Below, piece after piece: positions 24,601-34,531 of a DNA stretch of 64,000 nucleotides. Under the pieces are notes generated by a model. That model was not told the origin of the DNA and made no database searches. It was given only the letters and a program-made list of their open reading frames with translations. The position numbers and the translations under genes were made by a program. Position 1 is the stretch's first letter; the number at the start of each line of letters is the position of its first letter. Source of the DNA: Sipunculus nudus (lineage: Eukaryota > Annelida > Sipuncula > Golfingiida > Sipunculidae); NCBI GenBank assembly GCA_026874595.1, contig CM049309.1, positions 22,429,033 through 22,493,032 of the forward strand, written 5' to 3'.

Positions 24601-26010
24601 TATATATAGTTACTAAGTTGCCCTTGTCTAAAATTTTCTATACCAAAAAGAGGTTTAAGATTCATGGTTATTATACTTTTTATTTTCATACCACAGTTAC
24701 TATAGAATATTCCGCGCAATATCATTTATAACACCCTCCTATCATATAGTTAAATTCCTATAAAAAGAATTTTCAGCTATATCGTCTTTCTGAATTAGCA
24801 AAATGTTGACTCGGGCGTTAATTTACGATGAAATGCCACATATATGCATGACGTTTTGAAAATACACTTCTGAAGATAATGATGGGACAGTTGTTATGAA
24901 ATAATAATTCCTTTTGTTTGTAATTAAGGTGCTTCGTATTTCGAGAGAGAAAAGAGATAAATATATAGGTACAGGAATTATATGAATATATTGACAACAA
25001 TATGAATATACTGAAATTAAGGCGACATTTCAGAGATGAATGCATACAGGAATTACGGCGACATCAAAATCGCAGCTAGGGGGAGAAGTTTATGATTATA
25101 AAAATAAAACAATTATTCCATATAGGCGATAAGTCCACATGCCCACCGAAGGAGATGTAAAGGGTACATATACTAGAATACTCGGATGATTATGTCTGGC
25201 TTTCTATAGTGACATTGCTGAGACTCTGCTTATAATATTACATAAGCATATGTTGTGATAACTTATTTCTGAATAGAATAGAAATTTATTGATGCAACCT
25301 TGATTTTTATCCGATATTAATCAAGGCGACAAGACTTGTATCCACAGGAATATACTGAGATATGCGTAACTTTCTGGACCCTTGATATAGGAATTAAGGC
25401 GACATCATCACGCATGTTTTTTTTATATATATATATATCCATGAAGAAGTCTCAAATAACGGTTCTCCGTATATATTCACACATAGATTGTCATCTTACC
25501 GCTGTTAATATTTCAAATTTATTTAGGTTAGCTCGATGGGTATTTATTTATAAAGGGAGTAATACATGCAGGGTCTAAATCCAAAAAAATTTGGGCGACA
25601 ACAATAAGGGAGCGATGGAATTTATTGAATATATATATGATTAAAAATTTAAAATATTATGTTTTGATGTTTAATATGCTAACTCGGCCTTGTCTCATAT
25701 TTCTTTACCAAAAAAAATGTTTGAGATTCATGGTCTTTTTTCACTTTTAATTTTGATTTTAATATAAAATATTTTGCGCTATATCATTTATGACATCCGC
25801 CGATCATATGGTTTAATTCCCAGATACGATCTTAAACTATATTGGCTTCCTGAATTAGCAAACAGTTGACTCAGGTTAAAATTTAGAATTTAATGCATGG
25901 GGATTTGAAAAATACAAAGCCGAAGATAACATAAGAACAGTTGTTATAAAAAAACCCATTCATTTTGTTTATAATTAGGGTGCTTCTAATTGTAACAGAA
26001 AAAAGTAAAG
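21690..26010 (+). repeat. About 1.1-kb tandem repeat, five units, rich in a GAATTAAGGCGACA motif
   Basis: Ordered anchors recur in each unit: AGATGTTTTAGATTC (about 21,969, 22,940, 24,050, 24,650 and 25,718), TTATAACACCCGCC-like (22,048, 23,027, 24,130, 24,727 and 25,788), GGTGCTTCTAATTGCAAGAG (22,126, 23,228, 24,334, 24,929 and 25,979) and GCGACATCAACATCGCAGCT (22,250, 23,348, 24,453 and 25,058). Spacings are about 1,100 bp, except one unit of about 595 bp, which is deleted between about 24,600 and 24,625. Within units the motif GGAATTAAGGCGACA or near variants (AATCAAGGCGACA, GAATTAAGTCGACA) occurs several times. The arrays contain no conserved long ORF. The family is not one I can name. 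Confidence 0.85.
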
Positions 26011-26017
26011 GGTTTTT

Positions 26018-26338
26018 ATATTTAAAATTAGGGCGACATATGCATAATTACGTAATATTATATGACAATGTCGCCCTAACTCCTGAATAGGTTTAGACCA
26101 CTTATGGCGACAGCGAATATAATGTTTATGAACTTAAGGCGACAGAATTAAGGCGACATTTCTTCTATTTTTAGATAACTTTTTAATTTATTTTTCAAGC
26201 GAAAGGAAGTTATTTTCATACGTTTGTCTGTACAATTTTCCAATGTTTCAAGTGAAAATAAGTTAAAAATTTACTATATTTACAGATATATATTAAATGT
26301 CTCCTTAATTCCCAGTGTCGCCTTAACTCCAAATAGAC

Positions 26339-26340
<2 letters not shown>
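26018..26340. repeat. Terminal GGCGACA cluster with inverted copies
   Basis: At the end of the 1.1-kb array the motif continues outside the unit structure. A perfect 12-bp inverted repeat TTAGGGCGACAT / ATGTCGCCCTAA (26,028-26,039 and 26,068-26,079) encloses 28 bp containing the palindrome ATTACGTAAT (26,047-26,056). Then come direct motifs near 26,108, 26,135 and 26,148, and finally reversed motifs (TGTCTCCTTAATTCC, GTGTCGCCTTAACTCC) at about 26,298-26,333. The block stops at a 51-bp TA microsatellite. This looks like an element terminus or a seed for the array, not a gene. Confidence 0.7.

Positions 26341-26341
<1 letters not shown>

Positions 26342-26392
<51 letters not shown>
26342..26392. 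repeat. (TA)n microsatellite
   Basis: About 25 uninterrupted TA units lie directly abutting the GGCGACA cluster. Confidence 0.95.
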
Positions 26393-26397
<5 letters not shown>

Positions 26398-27634
26398 CGA
26401 TTTTTTATATACCTGTATTGGTTGTAAAGTAGATATAAACTGCTTACTACGATGGCTGTTAAGCCGCTGTTCTGCAATTCTGAATAATCTGGTCTATGAC
26501 CGGTCTAGGTGACACAGACTCAGTGTTCTTCGTTAAAAGAACTTGCTTCTCCTGACATCCAGCCACGCATGTGTTTTATCTTACCATTTATTTGCCTGTT
26601 ACATAGAAGTGCTTGAATCACTGTTAGTGATGTATTTCCAGTGTTTTTTTTGGTAATCATTGACTCTGATTATATGCTTGACTCAGGGATAACATGAATA
26701 CCCGAATGTAAAGATTGATAGCAACACAAAAACACTCACAGTAACATACAACCAAGAAATTCTTATGCTGGGTATAGTGCCAATGGCTTTATTTTTACAC
26801 ACACAAAAATTATAGTTTACACTACTGTGTAAGTTTAAAAATTCACGGTTATGTGTGCGAATTTTTCGTTTTTTAGTTAAGAAACGCCATAACAGTAAAG
26901 AACTGTTACTTAAGGGCAGTAAACCCGATATAGGCACTGTGAAACCTATGTAGAGACCATCACTGGGACTGGCAAAAATTTGTCTGAATTCACATGTGGT
27001 CAAACTAGGCAGGCAAGATATAACTATAGTGAATGCTTTCAGGATAATCAAGGATGATCTAAGACAAGTAATTTGATCTAATCGAGCCCACTGTATTTAC
27101 CATCTCTTCATCAGACGTTGAAAGATGCCTTATGAATAAAAAGAGTGTAATATGTGACTTAAGAACTCATATAAATATCCCCCACCCCAAGAAAAGATGT
27201 AATTGGTACCTGTATCTGATCCGCCAAACGGCCACGTACACGCATATATGTATGGGATGTGATCGGTTCCACCCTAGTGCATCTGAATGGAAGTGCAAAT
27301 GTTTTATACGTAGAAATTAATATCACGTGCTGTTATATTGGATATTTATATGTCATGAGTGGATGAGACATTATTAATGGATAATAGACCCGAGCTGTAA
27401 TGAAAAACGGATATAGACCCGAATCATAGTGTATGAACGAGTAATGTTCCTTAGCCGTAACGACCATTTTCAGCACATGAACTAGTTATTTCGATACACC
27501 TGTGTAACCACGAAAGTTTGTGTTATTTGAACGACGTATATTACGTCTAACAAAGTTCTGATATAGCTGGTGCGCATCTGTGTACTTCGATATAAGATAT
27601 AATCGATATAATACGATATAATATTTGTCTGCAG
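26393..27634. other. AT-rich sequence upstream of a probable terminal exon
   Basis: No repeat family is recognised. A minus-strand open frame of 122 codons (26,683-27,051) has no motif, no good splice context and ordinary AT-rich composition, so I do not call it. If 27,635-27,775 is a 3'-terminal exon, this stretch is its upstream intron. Confidence 0.4.
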
Positions 27635-27775
27635 GGATTTCTTACCCATGTGAACGGCTACTGGTCGGGTTTTATGATGGACGGGACGACCGATGATAGT
27701 CCGACGTCTAGTGTCGTGATGGCCGTGCTACAACCAACTTCAAGTGCAACTTCCAATTACAGTACAGCAATCTAA
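27635..27775 (+). CDS. Probable 3'-terminal coding exon of an unidentified gene
   Basis: A pyrimidine-containing acceptor ATATTTGTCTGCAG ends at 27,634, followed by an open frame of 46 codons in phase 0 and a TAA at 27,773-27,775. The translation begins GFLTHVNGYWSGFMMDG and ends PTSSATSNYSTAI, a Ser/Thr-rich hydrophilic tail. Base composition rises to about 50% GC with several CpG, unlike the AT-rich flanks on both sides, which is the signature of a conserved exon here. A canonical AATAAA lies at 28,076-28,081, about 300 bp downstream. No upstream exon was recognised in the preceding 6 kb, which is mostly satellite, so the gene would have a long last intron. I do not recognise the family; the composition suits the C-terminal tail of a transcription factor or receptor, which is only a guess. 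Confidence 0.55.
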   Translation, partial: GFLTHVNGYWSGFMMDGTTDDSPTSSVVMAVLQPTSSATSNYSTAI

Positions 27776-28075
27776 GGACAACACAGGTTTCAGTCTCAGA
27801 AAACCGGATCTGAACAATGTTTAGGCTCCATCCAGGATATTTATTGTGGTTCACCCATTTTGTTTATATTGCTATTTTAAATTGAGTACATATTTTATCA
27901 TAGAAATTGTTAAATATCTTTATTAAATATTTGTATTCCAATTCATTTTCTTGTTCACTTATTTCCTCATGACATTATGATGTTAGTATTACATTTTTTT
28001 CTTCGATAGATATCTCAGAATATAGTCTTTATCAGTTGTTTTTTTAATCATTTTCATCATTGACATCTCCCTTAA

Positions 28076-28081
28076 AATAAA
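28076..28081 (+). promoter_or_regulatory. Candidate polyadenylation signal AATAAA
   Basis: A canonical hexamer lies about 300 bp after the stop of the probable terminal exon at 27,635-27,775. An ATTAAA variant also lies near 27,920. Such hexamers are common in AT-rich DNA, so its use is not proven. Confidence 0.3.
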
Positions 28082-28328
28082 ATGGAACTTAAAATAAATA
28101 TTTACATGTATACAAGAATAACTGTGTGTAAGTAAATGTAAGGTTATTTCTTATTACTTATTAAGAGAATACTAATTAAACAGAATGAAGTTTCTAAAAT
28201 GTTTCATTACAATGTATTAACCCAAAGCTAACAATATACATTTCCTTTTGTTTAAATATATTTCTGACATATTTTTTCGGCAACATTGCGTTCTAATCTT
28301 TCCATCCTAATCAAATATTTCATAAATA

Positions 28329-29607
28329 CAGTCGGTCCCGTTTAATTGAAAATCGTATTTGTCAACTGATTATATTCATTTAGACGGACTATTCAAATAA
28401 ACGGGTTGTTAATCTTCAAGGTTGTAGCCTTTACTATATTGCTATGAAATGCCATCGGATGGCTTGCATGTGTTTCAAGTTTATTAAGATGGTTCTGAAA
28501 TATGTTTTCGTATTTTTCATTTGATGCTGTTTCAATTCATTAGTTTATATATTTTTATTTATTGATTATTTCTACACCTTCTACGGAAAAAAATACTGTA
28601 TATTCACCTGTTCCTCGAGGATTTGATTTCTCATAACACATTTTATTTGTTTCAGCTCAAGAAATAGAGAATTACTGTGCATTCAAATGTTCGTGTATGT
28701 TATCTATAAAAACCGATGCTGCAAAAGGCTGACAGCTTAACGATCATGTGAATGTGTCAAAGGTCAAGACGTTTAGCAAATTTTCCTAAAAGATTTTAAT
28801 TTTTATAACACGCATTGTCTTCTTTTTTAACTTTAGAAATACTTTCTGCACGTTTACCTTGGTCTTAAAAACGACGTTTCTGGAAAACCAGAGATCGTGT
28901 CTACTTAAAACTATTGTGAGTACGATCCTACGCAGTGTGCATGGTTGGCTGCATACCGATCACGTGAATATGTCAAAGGTCAATAAGGTGAGAGTCAACA
29001 TAAGGCCAGAAAAATACATATTTATACTTCGAATTAACTATAAAAAGATTAGATATTGTTTTCCATGCGGATTTCATTATCAATTATAAAACATATTCAC
29101 CGATTGACCGTGCATAAAAATGCTCTCGAATAAAACACCAAGTTTATAGCGTATCCCGTGTTTATAATGCAACCTTCCTTGTGACAGTTTGTCCTGGGAG
29201 TAAGTATAGAATTAAAGCATCAAACACACATTTGATTAAGCATGTAATCAAGGAGGAAAACCATTTCAGCCGATGGCTCGAGTCATATGGAAGGCTAATT
29301 AGAAGAAAGAGTGGTCAGTGGTCCAAGAGGTAACCCTAAAAACAAGTCGGGCGAGCAATATCAAAGGCCATTTAGCGCACCGGGCCGTCAGTATTCTGTG
29401 AGACAGTTGTCGCACATGAATAGCCGGGATTGTCGTGTATGATGGACGGATTTTACTATACAATTATCCGATATATATATTTATCAGATATTCATATAAA
29501 CGGTGAATTTTATCAAGAAGACATAGGAAAAGATTTTGGTTTTCAATATTTTCTACAATTAAACGTGATATACAATTATAAGATATACAATTAAGCAGGA
29601 CCGACTG
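28329..29607. mobile_element. Pogo/Tigger-like non-autonomous DNA transposon (MITE), 1,279 bp
   Basis: The terminal inverted repeats are CAGTCGGTCCCGTTTAATTG (28,329-28,348) and its inverse at 29,588-29,607, identical at 18 of 20 positions. Both ends are flanked by TA (28,327-28,328 and 29,608-29,609), the target duplication expected of the Tc1/mariner/pogo superfamily; a CAGT start is typical of pogo/Tigger. The interior has no transposase ORF. It contains an internal duplication around TGTCAAAGGTCAA (about 28,756 and 28,971). The TIR similarity suggests a fairly recent insertion. A solo left-type end lies at 33,044. Confidence 0.8.
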
Positions 29608-30317
29608 TATATCAATCGATGGCGAATAACAAATTATGTAACCTTTCTTTACAAATTGTATCTTATAGCTTTGTATTAATTATCCTCGAAGAAACTCAAT
29701 ATACTCCAAATTAATTATCGTTTCGCCCATATCACAATATTACTCTTCAGTACAAAGGATTCTATTTCATCTAGTATATATTTGAAAATATTTCTTGTTA
29801 CCCTTTCTGGGGTATCTCCTTCTGTACCGATAACCTTGGTAACACGTTGTTTTTTACATTTGAAAATCTATAGGCATTAACTCTTTAAAATCTTTCACTC
29901 TGCCGGTTTTTTGTTAAATATCTGAAGGACGTGCTTTATACATAGGTTAACTATATGCCTATAAAAAATAGTCTTCTCTCGACTCTGATATATTTATTAT
30001 TCCATATTTGTTGTAATCAAATATTAGCAATTGGTTCAGGATTACACATAGTATATGACGCCCATAACTGCAAATAGTGAAAATAAAAGGTAGTCGACGT
30101 TTTGCTGATAGGAGACGGATCAAAATTTTGATCAACATATCATAAACCACCAGTGCTTCTCAGATAAAGTTTGGTATGAATTGTATACTTTGTTTCCAAT
30201 AAATTCCTTAATCTGGCTCTCCTCATAACTCTGACTATTAATGATAGAAGGTATACACGGCATTCCTATGCCGCCATTTTCTGTTCCTCCAATCAATACT
30301 TCATACTTTTTAGGCTA

Positions 30318-32100
30318 CTGTGGAACCATATAAAATCAACAATACAATTTTTTATTCGCTTAAACTTTTTCGGTGGTTCAATAATATTAACGACGTATAA
30401 TAATTTTGAAATACCCATGGATTTCCAGAGAATATTTCTCCAAAAAAATCGTTAGAGATTTCATGCTACACATAGTGAGTGTCGTTTTCATTTGTCGTAA
30501 AGACGCTCAAAATTAAGTGATTCGGATAACTTTAGACTATATGTGTGCCATATTCCTAAAATTATTATGCCACTTTTATATAGATTAACACATTTAATAT
30601 CTTTGAAGCAATATGTATGTTTTTTTCTTTTTTCTTTTAATGTAGGCAGCTCCGTATTTATCATAATGGATCTTCCCAAATTAATTCAATATACCCATTG
30701 CTGATGGTAGAGACTGAACATCTCTAACATATACGTTGTGTCTTCAGCGAATAGACATTGTTTTTTTTCTCATAGCGATTGATATCTTTGAACCTAACTG
30801 AACTGGAATGGCGAACAATTATTGCCAAAATTTCAATGACAAACATAAATGAATAAGGGGCAAATTGATACCTCTGTTGGGGTCCCAGCTTTTATTTAAA
30901 ATTGTCATTAGTGTATCCATTGTTCACACACGGCTTCCCAGAACCAAGCTTAGAAAATCATGTCCAAACAAAATCTCTCTAGTGTAGCAAACAGAAAATT
31001 ATTATCGATGGAGTGAAAGGTCGCTGCGAATTCCACAGCAAAAATAATAGCTTTTTTAGCTTCAAATTAACAGTATTCTAAAATAACAGAAATTAGACGA
31101 TAAATGTCATATATTCTCCTCTCTTTATAAATGCGCTCTGATCTTCATGAATTAATTCTGGAAGAATGCCTGTATTCGTTAAACTAATACGCTACTTAAT
31201 AACATGACATCAACACTTAATATACTTATTGACCGCCAAGATGACAAATGTATATTGTTCTTGCCTTGTTTCTCTATCAAAGTTACACATAAAGCCAATT
31301 TAACAAATCTTTACATGTTAGATCAACAATTGTCACGTAAAATTCCTTCGGCAGACCGTCTTTCTCTGGGGTTTTATTATTTTTTTTATATCTTATAGTG
31401 CCATCGATATATCATTCTTTGACTGTACCTTCGCAGCTTAGAATATGATTATCAGACAAAATAGGAGCATTGACTTAAGAAAGAAAATGAGTATATTCCC
31501 TCTCACTGATATCTGCTTTCTGGAATAATTGTTTTTGTAATCTTATTTCTTCCATAATATCTTTGGAGCATGTTAACTCTTTATCCGACTTAATCAATGT
31601 CTTAATAGTAGTTTTCGTTTAGTGTTTCCTTGCATTACTCAAAATAACTTTCGTTCACCTTCTTCACACCATTCAACACGTGATCTTACTATGTGTCCCG
31701 CAGCTATGTTTTTGTAATGTTCTTCAATTTTCTTTTTAATTCCATTATATATTGGTTTACTTGACTTCTTGTTTCCTGATAGATTTATGTCTGCATTCAA
31801 CAAATCTTTTTCGAGTTTTATCAGTTCCTATCTCTCTTTCTTCCTCTTTCCTTTAGATAAATTAATAGAAAATTTACATATTCTATACTTAAAATAGTGC
31901 CACATTTTTTTGCCGACATATTATTTTTTCCTTATTCCTAAAACCATTTACGTATTCCTTAAATTTACTTATATACAGATGGCCCTTCGATAATGATATG
32001 TTAAACTTCCAATGTGAAGGTCTATATCCTCGTTCTGGTTTTAATTTAAAATGGCACAAATCGGTTGAATGATCTGTCAGAACTGCCAGGACAACCTGCC
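30318..32100 (-). pseudogene. Decayed L1/Tx1-like LINE ORF2 (endonuclease end to RT), copy A
   Basis: Read on the minus strand, the motif order follows LINE ORF2. First comes VLAVLTDHS near 32,075, the catalytic SDH of the endonuclease, followed by HWKFNISLSKG. Next is the Lys/Glu-rich linker between endonuclease and RT near 31,750-31,950, and then an RT segment near 30,860-30,960 equivalent to NNG...F.i..G...PLFI. FAEDT at about 30,740-30,755 stands in place of YADDT, then GIIILGI near 30,570, and the end reads SKLLYVVNIIEPP...FIW, truncated at 30,318. Multiple stops and frameshifts make it non-functional. The region is about as AT-rich as its surroundings. It is paralogous to 38,290-39,595. 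Confidence 0.75.
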
Positions 32101-33884
32101 GGAAAACAGGAGATTTACTGACATACGGCCTGTGTCAGTAAACATAAATAATAATAAATTTATTCATAACCGTAATCAATCGCAATTTTAAAATTGGTTT
32201 ATTGCTAAGGTCATACAACACTTATTCATATATTTGATTTATACAATCACATTAAAAGCAATATAAATAATATGAATCAATATCCTTTCCTGGATATATT
32301 TCAATATTAATTGAAGACTTGTAAGTTAAACAATTAATAAAACATGTGGAGACATTCTCGCAGTGTAAATATGATTCCACGTATGTATACCTTTAAATGC
32401 TAAAATTACAATAATACAGACCGTGACAATTTGTTCACTAATTTGTCCTATTTGCTGCATGCATGTACAGTAATCATACTAAAATTATAGCTATTATATG
32501 CTCATGTTTTACCAGTTGCTTTTTCAATTGATTTGAAGTAAGGATTGTGATCAATTTTCAAATAATATATCTTTACCTTCACTTCAGTAACGCCCCCTCT
32601 CAGCATATTTAAGAAATCCCTTAGAAAGCACATCGACATGTAGTAATTACATGAAATAAGAGAATTAATAAACTTAAATTACGTTTCATTTTTTTTAACT
32701 GCCTCACCGAAGAATATGTCATCCGACAACTTTTATTTTCTTAAATACCAGTTCGCTCTGCTGACAAACCTGCGAGGAACAAGTATTCTGTTTGTTACAA
32801 AAGTTAAATACTGAAATGTTTATATGGAATTACGTTATAAGACAAAGGACTAAAAAGGGGGATCAATAAGTGGGTTTAAACATGGGCTGCGGTGTACCCA
32901 CGATTAAAGACCGATCGCATATCGGAGGCCTGTATATCTGTGAATATATATTTCTAGTCTTATAGGCATATAGTCTTATCTAGGCTCGTCTGCGGAACAT
33001 TCGCTTGGTAATTTGTTCCATTATGATGTTGTGGTTCTTTTATCAGTCGGTCCCGTCAAATATGGTGTGAGATAAGAAAGTATCTTAAGTGTTCAGCAAC
33101 TGCCAAAGTAACTATAATGACGATAACAAAATACTTTAAACCATTTCATATTTAAGCATTTATTAAAATATATAAATAAAACCGCAATACACCTTGAAAT
33201 TATCTTAACTGTGGATGCATATTCTATCTAACGAACTGTTATCTGATTGATTCACTTGCATTGAACCGTCATTTTCGCTCTTATTAGTTGTCTTCTGACA
33301 TATTTGACTATAATTCTCCTGTAAGACTTTCACTGCTTTCGGGCCGACTCAAAATCTTCGATTAGACATGGACAAGAAAATGAACACTTTTATGGGCATT
33401 CATCGAACCAGAGGCTAGTGTCCTGTCTTAATTTAAGGGGATTTTACTTACAAAATGAACTATGGATTTATTGCAAACAATTAATTTACGATAGATTGCA
33501 AACAATATACATGTATTCTTATTAAATTGCCACAATTAATACACATGCTGTAGTTATATATAGTAAAGTATAGATACGTTAAAAATCAGATTTGGCACAC
33601 TTTGTGGGACATTGTTAGTAGAAGATAAAACGCAATTACTTAATAGGTTAATCAAAAGGTAATATAACTCAAGATTGGTGTCTATTATACATATACGATT
33701 GCTGCTTACATGAAATATGCTAAGTGACTCTGCAAGAAGAAAGTTAGGGTAAGAATATACCAAAATATCTAGCCATTTTTCAGTTATAAGCAATAACAAT
33801 TTACTTATTTGAAAGGTATTTCAATTTATACGAAAATAAATATATGTTTTGTCATCAGACAGGCATTTATATTTATTCTTGAAG
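32101..33884. other. AT-rich sequence, no gene; solo pogo-like end
   Basis: No ORF with coding signature is present. At 33,044-33,056 the word CAGTCGGTCCCGT is identical to the first 13 bases of the MITE at 28,329, but no matching right end follows in the window, so it is a solo or truncated end. The part nearest 33,884 would be the 3' untranslated region and downstream flank of the methyltransferase gene. Confidence 0.5.
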
Positions 33885-34296
33885 CTAGTTTGTTGCTTCT
33901 TTAACAGCATGAACCATTGTGTAACCTTTAACATCTGTAATATGGTCGAACTTGGCTCTCATATTACTATCAAGGTATTTTGTGATGGTAGTTTTTATGA
34001 AAAGATCAGCCTTTTCAACGGCTTTTCTATGCAGATTTTCATCTATTGATAGCACTGGGAAACCCTTCCTGGCTACTGAATATCTTGTATTTCCAAGCGC
34101 AGTGAATAATAAAAAATCTCCACCTGGCTTCACAAGGCCTGCGACATTTTCCATTGCAACAATAAAGTCCTCCTCATTGGCACAGGCGGAGAGTAGACAG
34201 CTTGCAGTGATGACGCAATCAAACGGGTCCAGCTGATTGGGTGTCAGGGGATTTTGTTTGAGTACGTCACAAGGAAAGACAGCCTTGACCTTTGAT
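33885..34296 (-). CDS. Methyltransferase exon 3 (C-terminal half)
   Basis: The acceptor AG at 34,298-34,297 follows GAGTAA. The exon supplies one base to complete Arg138 and then reads SKVKAVFPCDV, aligning directly with the family's KQVLKCDV. It holds the FDCVITASCLL strand, the LVKPGG motif and the C-terminal helix/strand, and ends at TAA in 33,885-33,887. Its phase (2) matches the donor of exon 2 exactly, which strongly supports the model. Confidence 0.85.
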
Positions 34297-34479
34297 CTTT
34301 ACTCTGCTTGTCGTGTCTCCCATGAATTCCATTAAGATAATTAAGATGACAAAATTGTAAACGTTTTGATGTCGACCTTAAATTGTTTGCTTACGAAAAT
34401 ATAAGGCCTTTTTATGTTATTTTGATGTCAGCCTGAGCCTTACGTGAACAACGGGGGCTGGAAGTTTATTTCAATAGAC

Positions 34480-34531
<52 letters not shown>

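Noticed and set aside
24399-24731. 110-codon frame inside the GGCGACA array
   Set aside because: It exists in only one of the five units and spans the internal deletion junction; other units have stops at the same place.
26683-27051. 122-codon minus-strand frame
   Set aside because: It has no domain, no splice support and average AT-rich composition, a length reached by chance in a 64-kb window.
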